Source of the DNA: CAYLUN01 sp964386865
Lineage (GTDB): Bacteria; Verrucomicrobiota; Kiritimatiellia; RFP12; UBA1067
Direction of reading: 5' to 3'
Assembly: GCA_964386865.1 (NCBI GenBank)
Contig: CAYLUN010000153.1
Span: forward strand, 1 to 9,668
DNA length: 9,668 bases
Shown here: piece after piece, positions 8,436 to 9,668 of the stretch
Position numbering within the stretch: position 1 is the first letter of the stretch
Layout of the letters: each line of letters starts with the position of its first letter
The notes under the pieces: model-generated
The model's input: only the letters and a program-made list of their open reading frames with translations
Databases searched by the model: none
Told to the model about the DNA's origin: nothing
Position numbers and translations under genes: made by a program

Positions 8436-9668
<1,233 letters not shown>

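Overview
This is a GC-rich bacterial window carrying housekeeping and accessory genes. Taxonomy is inferred. A eukaryote-style UDP-glucose dehydrogenase, a beta-ketoacyl synthase fused to an inactive partner, and heptanucleotide repeats inside a coding region together suggest the PVC superphylum (Kiritimatiellota or Lentisphaerota type). No rRNA or other taxonomic marker is present to confirm this.

Layout. Positions 1-1568 (+) hold the 3' part of a two-domain ketosynthase gene that begins before the window. Its N-terminal domain keeps the catalytic His, Lys and His. A linker built from 7-bp repeats follows, then a second ketosynthase-fold domain that has lost Cys and both His, like a chain-length factor. 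Positions 1630-7650 (-) look like one operon read from gyrA through a PaaK-like adenylate-forming ligase and an S51 (peptidase E-like) hydrolase to UDP-glucose 6-dehydrogenase, with gaps of 19, 16 and 4 nt. It converges on the ketosynthase gene across a 61-nt gap. Positions 7651-7782 are a divergent control region. It contains a 14-codon leader ORF with a perfect Shine-Dalgarno upstream of gyrA, a 20-bp near-palindrome, and a 19 % GC stretch with three TATGTA elements exactly 13 bp apart in front of a VapBC-type toxin-antitoxin pair (7783-8372, +). Positions 8436-9668 (-) are phosphoglycerate kinase, whose first codons lie beyond the window, followed by a clear intrinsic terminator at 8374-8409 that sits between it and the convergent toxin gene.

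How the genes work together. gyrA and pgk are core functions (DNA supercoiling, glycolysis). UDP-glucose dehydrogenase supplies UDP-glucuronate for cell-surface polysaccharide. The ketosynthase pair belongs to a type II polyketide or aryl-polyene-like chain-extension system whose remaining genes would lie upstream. The ligase could activate a carboxylic acid, but its substrate cannot be read from the sequence. The least ordinary parts are the repeat-linked ketosynthase fusion and the gyrA/vapB divergent control region. No CRISPR array, tRNA, rRNA, insertion sequence or prophage was seen.
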